Notes: a model not told the origin generated them from the sequence alone. Positions 34,810-42,749 are shown, numbered from the stretch's first letter. The stretch: DNA of 64,000 nucleotides from Rhizobium sophoriradicis (GCF_003939025.1 NZ_RQIH01000014.1:1-64000); one strand, 5' to 3'. Translations and numbers: made by a program.

Positions 34810-35454
34810 TCAACCGCACGCCCCGACCTGCGCGGCATCAGGACGCATCGCCGCATGGAAGGCCCTGGCGTAGCCCGCGAGCTTCTCGGCCCGGTCGGTG
34901 CCGTTGACGATGCGGCGCGCATTGACCCAGTCCTCGGTCGTCGCGTTCAGGTGATCGGCAAGTTTGTGTCCGGTAAAGCTGCCCTGCAGCATGCCTTCGA
35001 TCAGGATGGTCACCGCCGCATCCATCTCCATCGCCCGATCAGGATCGGCAACGAGGTCGATGCCCGTCAGCACGCTCATCGCCTCGTAATTCCGCCTATG
35101 GGTGAGCTGCACCAGGCCACGCCCGAGCCAGCAGCGGCCATCCTCGTCCGGCCGCCAGTAGGGCGCCTTTACCCAGGAGAGCCTGCCGGCGGCAAAGGCC
35201 GCCTCCAGGATCTCGACGGCGCGAGTATCGCTTTCAGCCAACGTCTCGCGGACCGGCTGCATCGTATAGGCGGTCTCGTGGTAAGCGGTTGCGAGGATGT
35301 AGGCCAGCCACCGGCGGTCGGCCCGCGCAAACCGCTTTTCCCAGGCATCGAGAATCGCCGCAATACCCTCTACCTGAGGATGAGTTAGCCCTCCTTTAAA
35401 GAGCTCCTGGCACACCGCATCAAAAAAGAACATCCGATCCATGTGGACAACCAT
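34810..35454 (-). CDS. GH19-type (chitinase-like) peptidoglycan hydrolase
   Basis: The 214-residue protein resembles phage-type GH19 endolysins. ATAYHETAYTMQPVRE contains the likely catalytic Glu near residue 61, and GRGLVQLTHRRNYEAMSV is the typical substrate-cleft motif. No signal peptide or membrane segment is seen, as with endolysins that rely on another export route. The start could be 35454, 35442 or 35433; none has a strong ribosome site. Chitin is unlikely as a substrate in this host. No other phage genes are nearby. Upstream lie two perfect TTAA-N7-TTAA boxes (35480-35513). Confidence 0.8.
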   Translation of the reverse strand: MVVHMDRMFFFDAVCQELFKGGLTHPQVEGIAAILDAWEKRFARADRRWLAYILATAYHETAYTMQPVRETLAESDTRAVEILEAAFAAGRLSWVKAPYWRPDEDGRCWLGRGLVQLTHRRNYEAMSVLTGIDLVADPDRAMEMDAAVTILIEGMLQGSFTGHKLADHLNATTEDWVNARRIVNGTDRAEKLAGYARAFHAAMRPDAAQVGACG

Positions 35455-35479
35455 ACCGCGCTTCCCGGCAATCTCGTGG

Positions 35480-35513
35480 TTAAAACCGTCTTAATCGATT
35501 AAAATCAACTTAA
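35480..35513. promoter_or_regulatory. Double perfect CtrA-type box (TTAA-N7-TTAA, twice)
   Basis: TTAA-AACCGTC-TTAA (35480-35494) and TTAA-AATCAAC-TTAA (35499-35513) each match the CtrA consensus exactly and are separated by TCGA. The inner halves also form a 12-bp palindrome, TTAATCGATTAA (35491-35502). The site is 26 bp from the longest GH19 start and 97 bp before the 54-codon gene on the plus strand. TTAA halves are symmetric, so either promoter could be served. CtrA control is inference from consensus. Confidence 0.62.
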
Positions 35514-35610
35514 TCGTTTGAAGTGCCTAAGCCCCTGATTTACACGGCTTTTATCTTGTGCAATTCATTTCCTTGCCCTGAAGCCTTACCACCACAAGAG
35601 GAGACTTCCG

Positions 35611-35775
35611 ATGCAGACGCCTGCCGCCAATACCCAGACCACCATTCCCCAGCACGTCGTCGACCAGATGGAAAATGAGTGGCGCCAGATTCGCCTTGAG
35701 CGCGAGAACACCCCGCCCGACCCGGCAGCCTCAACCGCAACGCCGAGAGATACAGGCAAAGCGGCGCGGATGTAA
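35611..35775 (+). CDS. Small hydrophilic protein, 54 aa, unknown
   Basis: The frame starts at ATG 35611 after a strong GAGGAG at good spacing. The product is soluble, with a Thr/Gln-rich N-terminus (MQTPAANTQTTIPQHVVDQM), an acidic-basic helix (ENEWRQIRLERE) and a Pro/Thr-rich tail. No family is recognised. It lies downstream of the double CtrA-type box and ends 9 bp before the stop of the convergent TetR gene. The ribosome site and clean fit between neighbours support it as real. Confidence 0.68.
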   Translation: MQTPAANTQTTIPQHVVDQMENEWRQIRLERENTPPDPAASTATPRDTGKAARM

Positions 35776-35784
35776 GGTCTGCCC

Positions 35785-36345
35785 TCATCGCGTCGCAGCC
35801 TCAAGCCGCTTCGCCAACGTTTCCAGCGACCGGGTGAAGACCGCTTCATCTTTGAGCGCGCGCGACAGTACCAGCGCCCCTTGAATGCCGCAGATGCCTT
35901 CCTCGGCCAGCGTCTGCGCCTCCCGCTCGGCACAGCCTGCCCGCATCAGCGCCGAACGCAACGCCTCGATCCAGCGGATAAAATAGTCGCCGATCGCAGA
36001 CGAAAACCGCTCACGGGTGTCGTCGAGCGCGAAGGCGCCGACGAGGCAGATGCGGCCGCCGGAGCGGAAATAGTCACCCACGTTGAGCCACATCGCCGCG
36101 ATCGCCTGACGGGCATCGTCATTTCTGAGCGGCCGATAGACCGCCTGCTCGAACCAGGCGTCGATATCGGCGAGCACGGCGCCGGCCATCTCCTCCTTAC
36201 CGCCCGGGAAGAAGTGATAAAGGCTGCCCTTGCCGATGCCGGTGCGTTCGGTGATGCGGCTGAGCGTGGCGCCCTCGTAACCGAGCTCGCGGAAGGTTTC
36301 CGCGAGCAGCGGCACGATGTCGGTGCGTTCATAGACGGTCTTCAC
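35785..36345 (-). CDS. TetR/AcrR-family transcriptional regulator
   Basis: The 186-residue regulator has a TetR N-terminal helix-turn-helix (YEGATLSRITERTGIGKGSLYHFFPGGKEEM, about residues 23-53; shown motif is continuous with the family pattern). A ligand-binding C-terminal domain with LVGAFALDDTRERF and EEGICGIQGALVLSRAL follows, similar to the LmrA/YxaF-type C domain. The start is GTG 36345 with a weak AGG upstream. It lies 20 bp after the DUF1348 gene, and a perfect TACCGATCGGTA dyad upstream of that gene is a likely operator for both. Confidence 0.9.
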   Translation of the reverse strand: MKTVYERTDIVPLLAETFRELGYEGATLSRITERTGIGKGSLYHFFPGGKEEMAGAVLADIDAWFEQAVYRPLRNDDARQAIAAMWLNVGDYFRSGGRICLVGAFALDDTRERFSSAIGDYFIRWIEALRSALMRAGCAEREAQTLAEEGICGIQGALVLSRALKDEAVFTRSLETLAKRLEAATR

Positions 36346-36365
36346 CGGCCTGAATTCATCCTGTT

Positions 36366-36827
36366 CTAGAGGCCGAGCTCGGTCAGGCCGGGATGATCGT
36401 CCGGCCGTCGGCCGAGCGGCCAGTGGTATTTGCGCTCCGTTTCCCGGATCGGCAGATCGTTGATGCAGGCAAAACGGCGCTGCATCAAGCCGGCCGCATC
36501 GAATTCCCAGTTCTCATTGCCATAGGAGCGGAACCAGTTGCCGCTGTCATCGTGCCATTCATAGGCAAAGCGCACGGCAATGCGATTGTCGGTGAAGGCC
36601 CAGATCTCCTTGATCAGCCGGTAGTCCAGTTCCTTGGCCCATTTGCGGGTGAGAAAAGCGACGATCTCGGCGCGGCCGGTAATGAATTCGGCGCGGTTCC
36701 GCCAGCGGCTGTCCGGCGTGTAGACGAGCGAGACGCGCTCGGGATCGCGGCTGTTCCAGCCGTCCTCGGCGAGACGAACTTTCTGCGTGGCGGTCTCCAG
36801 GGTGAACGGCGGAATGAGGCTGGACAT
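36366..36827 (-). CDS. NTF2-like DUF1348 family protein
   Basis: The 153-residue protein matches DUF1348, with VRLAEDGWNSRDPERVSLVY, SRWRNRAEFITGR, FAYEWHDDSGNWFRSYGNE and a C-terminal IRETERKYHWPLGRRP. The fold is a cone-shaped NTF2-like barrel; no catalytic function is established. AGGAG lies 5 nt before ATG 36827. It is the first gene of a two-gene unit with a TetR regulator, so it is likely the regulator's main target, induced by an unknown small molecule. Confidence 0.9.
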   Translation of the reverse strand: MSSLIPPFTLETATQKVRLAEDGWNSRDPERVSLVYTPDSRWRNRAEFITGRAEIVAFLTRKWAKELDYRLIKEIWAFTDNRIAVRFAYEWHDDSGNWFRSYGNENWEFDAAGLMQRRFACINDLPIRETERKYHWPLGRRPDDHPGLTELGL

Positions 36828-36857
36828 GATATCTCCTGTACTGAGTAGTTTCGAGTT

Positions 36858-36869
36858 TACCGATCGGTA
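36858..36869. promoter_or_regulatory. Candidate TetR operator upstream of DUF1348-tetR unit
   Basis: TACCGATCGGTA is a perfect 12-bp palindrome, extended by an overlapping GGTACC and followed by GGTTTTAC. It lies 31 bp before ATG 36827. The CCGATCGG core with flanking T/A is a common TetR-family operator type. Autoregulation by the gene two positions downstream is the simplest reading. Confidence 0.6.
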
Positions 36870-36903
36870 CCGGTTTTACAAGTTTGTCGGGCGGCGATCG
36901 AGC

Positions 36904-37836
36904 TCAGACATCGGTGCGCCGGTTCCACCGCAGCGGCAGGGCATCCGGGCGCAGCACGATATCCTCCGGCGTGAAACGCCACAGCCTTTCCGCCCTGGGA
37001 AAGGCGGCGATGTCAGGCGAATCGAGCAACACCTCGACCCGTCCCGTCATCTGCAGCATGTCGCCGGTATCGAAATCGATGAAGACCAGCCCGGCCTTCG
37101 GATTGACCAGGAAATTGCCGAGCGTGTTGAAGAAACGATTGCCGGCAAAGTCGGGAACGGTCAGCGCGCCATCGGCGCCGAGATGCACGAACCCGGCATA
37201 GCCGCCACGATGGGAGACGTCGACCTGGCGTTCGCCATTCTCGCGGTCGACATAGGAAGCGACGAAAAACGTATCGGCATTCTCGACCATCCGCCGCGCG
37301 CGCTCGTCGAACTCATGGGACCGCAGCGGCGGCAGCGCTGTCGGCAGAGCGGGATCGCGAACGAAGGCGGCGGCGCGAGGCTGGATATATTGCGGGCAAT
37401 TGCCGAAGCTCTGGCCGACGCGCAGGCGGAAACCATCGGCATCCGTCCTGCTGATGGCGCCGTTCAACCGGTTGCGCCGCCGGGTCTCGAGCTGAATGCC
37501 GAGCATCGCGATGGCGGCGCCATCCTCCATCCCGGCATCGGCAGGATCGGCCGACTCGCGCGGCAGGCGGACCTCAAGCGTCTCCGGGTCCGGCGAGGAC
37601 ATGAAACCCGGCTGCGCGGCCCGCACCGTCGCCCAGACGTCGCCCTTCGCATCGACCGTGCCGAGCACGACGAAAGGCAGCATCGGAAAGAAGGCGCGGT
37701 GCTGCTCGGGCATCGCCTTGCGGACGAAATTCCGCCCCGGCCCGTCCATCCGCTCGACGACGCCGACGCTGCGCTGCATTGCGAGTTCACCCTGATGCCA
37801 GGGCGATGGCGCATCCTCTCTTGACTTCTCCAGCAT
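36904..37836 (-). CDS. Pyridoxamine 5'-phosphate oxidase-like flavin-binding split-barrel protein
   Basis: The 310-residue protein contains a PNPOx-like FMN-binding split barrel. Recognisable stretches are AFFPMLPFVVLGTVDAKGDVW, QPGFMSSPDPETLEV and, in the second half, HRGGYAGFVHLGADGALTVPDFAGN with GLVFIDFDTGDMLQMTGRVEVL. AAGGAGG precedes ATG 37836. Related proteins are annotated as general stress or FMN-dependent reductases; the reaction is unknown. The gene is followed upstream in order by a GST gene on the same strand 35 bp away, so GST and this protein may form an operon for handling reactive compounds. Confidence 0.82.
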   Translation of the reverse strand: MLEKSREDAPSPWHQGELAMQRSVGVVERMDGPGRNFVRKAMPEQHRAFFPMLPFVVLGTVDAKGDVWATVRAAQPGFMSSPDPETLEVRLPRESADPADAGMEDGAAIAMLGIQLETRRRNRLNGAISRTDADGFRLRVGQSFGNCPQYIQPRAAAFVRDPALPTALPPLRSHEFDERARRMVENADTFFVASYVDRENGERQVDVSHRGGYAGFVHLGADGALTVPDFAGNRFFNTLGNFLVNPKAGLVFIDFDTGDMLQMTGRVEVLLDSPDIAAFPRAERLWRFTPEDIVLRPDALPLRWNRRTDV

Positions 37837-37871
37837 CACGGCCTCCTTTCAGGCACGATCGGGACGGATCT

Positions 37872-38483
37872 TTATGCGGCCAGTCCGATCTTCGTCTTGC
37901 GGAAGCTGACGAAACCCGGCAGCGCCTCGATGCGGGAAAGCCAGGCGCGCACGGCCTGATAGGGCGCGGTGTCGACATTGCCCTCCGGCGCATTGGCGAT
38001 GTAGCTGTAAAGCGCGATATCGGCGATCGTCGGATTGTCGCCGAGCAGGAAGGCGCGGCCCGTGAGCTCCGCCTCGACCAGCGTAAGAATGCGGTGCGCC
38101 CGGGCAATCACCTCGTCGGCATGAAAATTGACGCCGAAGACAGTGACGAGACGGGCGGCGCAAGGCCCGTAGGCGATCTCGCCCGCGGCGACCGAGAGCC
38201 ATTTCTGGATCCGTGCCGCCGCCAACATGTCTACCGGCAGCCAGTCGGTGCGGCCAAATTTGCGTGCGAGATAGACGAGGATGGCGGCGGAATCGGGAAT
38301 GACCGCTCCATCGTCGTCAAGCACCGGCACCTGGCCAAAGGCATTGAGCTTCAGGAACTCAGGAGCCTTGTGAGCGCCGGCGGCCAAGTCGACCTCGACC
38401 AGTTCGTAAGGCACGCCGAGCAGCGACAGGAACAGGTGAACCCGGTGGGAATGGCCGGACAGCGGATGATGGTAGAGTTTCAT
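37872..38483 (-). CDS. Glutathione S-transferase family protein
   Basis: The 203-residue protein has an N-terminal thioredoxin-like domain (MKLYHHPLSGHSHRVHLFLS, with Ser/His near the glutathione site), the cis-Pro segment FGQVPVLDDDG and the DSAAILVYLARKFG glutathione-binding motif. A C-terminal helical domain contains LLGDNPTIADIALYSYIANA. AAAGGAACCGTC precedes ATG 38483. It is divergent from a LysR regulator gene, and the shared gap has a 9-bp inverted repeat; the regulator probably controls it. Substrate is unknown. Confidence 0.92.
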   Translation of the reverse strand: MKLYHHPLSGHSHRVHLFLSLLGVPYELVEVDLAAGAHKAPEFLKLNAFGQVPVLDDDGAVIPDSAAILVYLARKFGRTDWLPVDMLAAARIQKWLSVAAGEIAYGPCAARLVTVFGVNFHADEVIARAHRILTLVEAELTGRAFLLGDNPTIADIALYSYIANAPEGNVDTAPYQAVRAWLSRIEALPGFVSFRKTKIGLAA

Positions 38484-38566
38484 GACGGTTCCTTTGTCTG
38501 ATGGGGCGGGAACAAGGCCTCGGCCTTGCCGGCGATGGCCGTTCGAACCACCTGCAGGGAATTTAC

Positions 38567-38608
38567 TGCCTTCCAATGAACTGCAGTAGGATGCTAATCT
38601 GGAAGGCA
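38567..38608. promoter_or_regulatory. Inverted repeat in GST-LysR divergent promoter
   Basis: TGCCTTCCA (38567-38575) and TGGAAGGCA (38600-38608) are perfect 9-bp arms separated by 24 bp, with CTGCAG repeats between and beside them. The position, 26 bp before the LysR start and 84 bp before the GST start, suits a LysR-type regulatory site. It could instead form a leader hairpin. Confidence 0.42.
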
Positions 38609-38633
38609 TGTTCTCAATTGATGGAAGGATAAA

Positions 38634-39527
38634 ATGGACCGCCTCGACGCCATGAGCGTGCTTCTTGCCGTCGTCGAGCAAGGCAGCCTGTCGGCCGCCT
38701 CGCGGCATCTGCGTTCACCGCTGGCGACGGTCAGCCGCAAGGTCTCCGAGCTCGAGGCGCATCTCGGCGCCAAGCTGCTGCAGAGAAGCAATCGGAAGAT
38801 CACATTGACCGAGGCCGGACGCTCCTATGTGGAGGCGGCGCGGGAAATTCTCGACCGGGTGGAAGAGGCGGAACGGACGGCCGCCGGCGAATACAGCGCG
38901 CCGAAGGGCGAGCTGACGATGACCGCGCCGATCGTCTTCGGGCGGCTGCATGTCCTGCCTGTCGTGGTGGATTTCCTGAAGGCCTATGCCGAGATCAATC
39001 TGCGGCTGATGCTCGGCGACCGTCTGTCGAACCTTGTCGAGGATCATATCGACCTGGCGCTGAGGATCGGCACCCTGGCCGACAGCAACCTGATCGCCAC
39101 GCGGCTCGGCGCGATCCGCCGCACCGTCTATGCCAGCCCGGATTATCTCGCGCGGCACCTGGCACCCCGGCAGCCGGGCGATCTCTCCGCACATGACTGC
39201 ATCACCTTCGAGAACATGGCCGCGACTCGGAGCTGGAGCTTCACGGAGGGGAAGCGCGATCTTGCCGTGCCGATCCGCTCACGGCTCGCGGTCAACACCG
39301 CCGAGGCCGCCGTCGATGCGGCCGTCGCCGGTCTCGGCGTCACCCGCGTGCTCTCCTATCAGGCCGCCCGCGCCGCAGCGGCGGGCCTGCTGGTGCCGCT
39401 GCTCGAAGATTTCGAACCGCCGCCGGCGCCGGTGCAGCTCGTCTATCCCTCGCAGGGGCTGGTGCCGCTGAAACTGCGGGCGCTCATCGATTTCGCCACG
39501 CCGCGCCTGCGCGCGACGCTGAAATAG
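38634..39527 (+). CDS. LysR-family transcriptional regulator
   Basis: The 297-residue regulator has the LysR helix-turn-helix (LLAVVEQGSLSAASRHLRSPLATVSRKVSELEAHLG; each half follows the family pattern) and a two-lobed periplasmic-binding-like effector domain starting near residue 90 (GELTMTAPIVFGRLHVLPVVV). AAGGATAAA precedes ATG 38634. It is divergent from the GST gene, which is the likely target together with the flavin split-barrel gene. The effector is unknown. Confidence 0.93.
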   Translation: MDRLDAMSVLLAVVEQGSLSAASRHLRSPLATVSRKVSELEAHLGAKLLQRSNRKITLTEAGRSYVEAAREILDRVEEAERTAAGEYSAPKGELTMTAPIVFGRLHVLPVVVDFLKAYAEINLRLMLGDRLSNLVEDHIDLALRIGTLADSNLIATRLGAIRRTVYASPDYLARHLAPRQPGDLSAHDCITFENMAATRSWSFTEGKRDLAVPIRSRLAVNTAEAAVDAAVAGLGVTRVLSYQAARAAAAGLLVPLLEDFEPPPAPVQLVYPSQGLVPLKLRALIDFATPRLRATLK

Positions 39528-39530
39528 GCT

Positions 39531-39899
39531 CTAGGCGAGTTTGCCCTCTTCCGCCTTGTAGAAATATTGGCTGGCGACCAACCAGCCTTTCAGGGGCCTG
39601 AGTGGCGGAATGCAGGTGGCGAGCATGAAGGGGCCGGTGACCAGAAGCTGCACCCAGATCGGCGCCGAAAACGCCACCTCCAGCCAGACGCCAAGCAGGA
39701 CGCTCGGTATGCAGGCGAAGCAGATGACGAAGAAGGCCGGGCCGTCGGCCGGATCGGCGAAGGCATAATCGAGGCCGCAGACCTCGCATTGCGGCTGCAG
39801 CGTCAGAAAGCCCTTGAACATATGGCCCTGGCCGCAACGCGGGCAACGTCCCCTGACGCCGGTCTGCATCGGAGGAAGCGGGGGATATTCGGTGTCCAT
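39531..39899 (-). CDS. DUF983 family membrane protein with zinc-ribbon-like cysteines
   Basis: The 122-residue protein has an N-terminal CxxC pair (GRCPRCGQGHMFKGFLTL) followed by QCEVCGLDY, then two membrane helices (about 58-80 and 86-106), as in DUF983. The four cysteines probably bind one metal ion at the membrane face. In alphaproteobacteria DUF983 genes are often near cytochrome oxidase genes, but not here. ATG 39899 has GAGG upstream. It ends 3 bp from the convergent LysR stop. Function is unknown. Confidence 0.88.
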   Translation of the reverse strand: MDTEYPPLPPMQTGVRGRCPRCGQGHMFKGFLTLQPQCEVCGLDYAFADPADGPAFFVICFACIPSVLLGVWLEVAFSAPIWVQLLVTGPFMLATCIPPLRPLKGWLVASQYFYKAEEGKLA

Positions 39900-40112
39900 G
39901 ATAACCTCGTCTTCTCTGGCACGCGGCTCAATGCCGATCAATGCCACACAAATGCATGCATCCAATATAAATACATTACGCATCAATCACCAGTCAACTT
40001 GCCAGAATGCCGCAGATCCCCGTCGGCTGGCGACCGGGCAAACCGCAGACATCACATCATCGAAGGGACCAGACCAGCAGCGGGCCTGAGGGCAAGTTGA
40101 AAGCTGCCGGGA

Positions 40113-41516
40113 TTAGAAGAACGACGCCGCCATTTCCGGCGGGCCTTCCAGCGCATGGGTCATGAATTCCAGTGCGCCGTGCAGTCTCTCCCGAGTGATC
40201 GGGCCGCCGAGGCAGACCCGCACCGCTTCCGGGGCGGCGCCCTCGACGGTGAAGGCATCGCTTGCCACGACGCCGATGCCGGCGGAACGCATATGACTGC
40301 CGAAGGTGGAACGGGTCCAGCCATTGGCGAGCGGCAGCCAGATGTTGAAGCTGATCGGATCGGCGCGGTAGCTGCCGGCAGGCAGGATGGCGGCGACCAT
40401 CTGCTGACGGGCGGCGGCCTCGGCGCGGATGAAGCGCAGGATCGCATCGGCCGTGCCGTCCTCTATCCAGCGGGTGGCGAGTGCCACTGTCAAAGGCGAG
40501 GCCATGACGTTGTTGGCGCGCATAGCGCTGACGAAGGGCCATACGGCCTTGCTGTCGGGCGCCACGACATAAGCAAGGCGCAGGCCCGCGCCGAGGGATT
40601 TCGCCAGGCCGCCAATATGCCAGGTGAGGTCCGGCGCTAATGCCGCAAGCGGCGCCGGACCTTGCTGGGGAATGAAGCCATAGGCATCATCCTCGACGAT
40701 CGGCAGCTGATGTTTGCGGGCGACGGCCGCGATTTCCTCGCGCCGACCGGTTGAAATGGTCAGTGTCAACGGGTTCTGCAGTGTCGGATTGAGATAGAGC
40801 GCCTTCGGCTTCAACCGTTCGCAGGCGCTGGCAAGGGCGTCCGGCAGGATACCGTCCTCGTCCATCGGCACGCCGGCGAGGTTGAGCCGCAGCTGGGCGG
40901 CGATCGAGCGCATGCCGGGATAGGTGATGATTTCCGAAAGCACCGTCTCGCCCGGCTTTGCCAGCAGGCCGAAGATCGCCAACAGGGCCGGATGCGCACC
41001 CGGCGTGACGAAGATCCGCTCCTGCGAAGGCGTGAGCCCACGGCGGCCGAGCCAGACGGCGGCGGCGTCCTTATCGATGCCGGAGCCGCCGAAACCCTGG
41101 TAGCGCAGTAGCGGGATGAGACTTGCGGCCACCGCCGACATGGCCTCTCGCATGCCCGCGATCAGTTCCGGATCGTCTGGTTCCGGCGGCATGTTCATCG
41201 AGAAGTCGACGATCGATGCGCGGCGCGGATCGGGCGCCGCGTCAGGCGCGAAGTCCTGCCTCGCCTTGCCCACGCGGCCGGTGATGAAAGTGCCCCGGCC
41301 GACATGCGACTCGACAAGACCGCGCTTCTGCGCCTCGACATAGCCTCTGGCCACGGTGGTGAAATCGACATTCAGCCGCTTGGCGAGGTCGCGTTGCGGC
41401 GGCAGCCGGTCTCCGACCGCCAGATGGCCGCTGCGCAGATCCATTTCGATCAGATCGGCAATCGCCATGTAACGCGGGCTGCTGCTCCGGCTGAGATCGG
41501 GATGCCAATCCTTCAT
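40113..41516 (-). CDS. MocR-type GntR/aminotransferase regulator
   Basis: The 467-residue fusion has a GntR winged helix (DRLPPQRDLAKRLNVDFTTVARGY, about residues 37-60) and a fold-type I aminotransferase domain (about 115-450). The PLP Lys is in GGLAKSLGAGLRLAY, after the VEDDAYGFIP Asp segment and before a conserved Arg region. MocR proteins use PLP chemistry as a sensor, often for vitamin B6 or amino-acid-derived signals. It is divergent from the HtrA-like gene across 213 bp, but no direct functional link is apparent. The start ATG 41516 is the likely one. Confidence 0.92.
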   Translation of the reverse strand: MKDWHPDLSRSSSPRYMAIADLIEMDLRSGHLAVGDRLPPQRDLAKRLNVDFTTVARGYVEAQKRGLVESHVGRGTFITGRVGKARQDFAPDAAPDPRRASIVDFSMNMPPEPDDPELIAGMREAMSAVAASLIPLLRYQGFGGSGIDKDAAAVWLGRRGLTPSQERIFVTPGAHPALLAIFGLLAKPGETVLSEIITYPGMRSIAAQLRLNLAGVPMDEDGILPDALASACERLKPKALYLNPTLQNPLTLTISTGRREEIAAVARKHQLPIVEDDAYGFIPQQGPAPLAALAPDLTWHIGGLAKSLGAGLRLAYVVAPDSKAVWPFVSAMRANNVMASPLTVALATRWIEDGTADAILRFIRAEAAARQQMVAAILPAGSYRADPISFNIWLPLANGWTRSTFGSHMRSAGIGVVASDAFTVEGAAPEAVRVCLGGPITRERLHGALEFMTHALEGPPEMAASFF

Positions 41517-41729
41517 GTCGTGATCCCTGTCTGATTCCTGATAGGATTGACTGTATATTGTTGCGCAGCACCGCTGTCACCCCCAGATATTCCGGTAGCC
41601 TTCCACGGCTTGGCATAGGGCTGCGGAAATTCCAGTCGCGCCAACCTTGCCGCCGCCCCTTCACCTTCTTACCTATTAAGGAGGCGCGCCGGCTTTCGGT
41701 GTCGCGCGGCGGCGCCTCGGGATAAAAGC

Positions 41730-42635
41730 ATGAATATTGATCCGATCCTGCGGTCCGTCGTGGCCGTCCGTTCCTCCATCCCAGAAGATGCCTTCACGGC
41801 GGAGACGCTGGGCACCGTCCGGGAGGGCAGCGGCGTCGTCATTCGCGACAACGGGCTGGTGCTGACCATCGGTTATCTCATCACCGAGGCTGAGGAGGTC
41901 TGGCTGACGACCCAGGACGGCCGGGTGGTTCCCGCCCATCCTCTTGCCTATGATCAGGAAAGCGGCTTCGGCCTGGTGCAGGCGCTCGGCGTTCTCAACG
42001 CCCCGGCGGTGGATTTCGGCGATGCGGCCGCCGCCAGGCCCGGCGATCCCGTCGTGCTTGCCGATGGGATCGGCGAGTTCGTCCAGGCAAACATCGTCGC
42101 CCGGCAGGAATTCGCCGGCTATTGGGAATATCTGCTGGACGAGGCGATTTTTACCGCACCGGCCCATCCCGCCTGGGGTGGGGCAGCGCTGATCGGCGCC
42201 GACGGCAAGCTGCTCGGCATCGGTTCGCTGCGCCTGCAGATGAGCCAGGACGGCGAGGTCGCCGACATCAATATGGTCGTGCCGATCGATCTGTTGCCGC
42301 CGATCCTCGACGACCTCTTGAACCGCGGTCAGGTCAACAAGCCGCCGCGGCCTTGGCTCGGCGCATTCTCCGCTGAGAGCAATGGCGGCGTGGTGGTGAT
42401 GAGCGTCGCCGAAGGCGGTCCGGCCGCCGAGGCCGGTCTGCGTCAGGGCGATATCATTTCCGAGATCCGTGACGAAGAGGTTGACGGCCTTGCCGATTTC
42501 TACCGCAAGCTCTGGAGCAGCGGCCCGGCCGGCGCCGAGATTCCGATGCGGATTCTGCGCAACGGCCGGGAGGCCTGGCTGCGCGTCAAATCCGCCGACC
42601 GCAACAGCTTTCTGAAAAAGCCGCAGCTGCAGTAA
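41730..42635 (+). CDS. Catalytically dead HtrA-like protein with PDZ domain
   Basis: The 301-residue protein aligns with the trypsin-like and PDZ domains of HtrA/DegP. The three catalytic positions are all replaced: the usual TNNH reads T46-I-G-Y49 (His to Tyr), the TDLAV region reads SGFGL with Gly79 for Asp, and the GNSGGP loop reads PAWGGA with Trp149 for Ser. The PDZ domain (about 205-290) is complete (GGPAAEAGLRQGDIISEI). There is no signal peptide or membrane segment, so it may be cytoplasmic. The reading frame is intact, which argues for a retained non-protease scaffold function. Confidence 0.83.
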   Translation: MNIDPILRSVVAVRSSIPEDAFTAETLGTVREGSGVVIRDNGLVLTIGYLITEAEEVWLTTQDGRVVPAHPLAYDQESGFGLVQALGVLNAPAVDFGDAAAARPGDPVVLADGIGEFVQANIVARQEFAGYWEYLLDEAIFTAPAHPAWGGAALIGADGKLLGIGSLRLQMSQDGEVADINMVVPIDLLPPILDDLLNRGQVNKPPRPWLGAFSAESNGGVVVMSVAEGGPAAEAGLRQGDIISEIRDEEVDGLADFYRKLWSSGPAGAEIPMRILRNGREAWLRVKSADRNSFLKKPQLQ

Positions 42636-42749
42636 AGTCTTACCGGCCAAGTGCGCGCGGCCGGACCTCCAAACGGATTCCACTCTTCTTTTGGCAGTTG
42701 AAAGATGCTGCTGTTCAATTAGTCTTGGGATGAACGGAGTTTGCAGACC

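Noticed and set aside
34810..35454. GH19 lysin as a sign of a prophage
   Set aside because: No integrase, structural, holin or packaging genes are near; neighbours are ordinary chromosomal genes.
42643..42664. CCGGCC/GGCCGG hairpin after the HtrA-like gene
   Set aside because: The stem is only 6 bp with a 10-nt loop and no T-run follows, so it is too weak to call a terminator.
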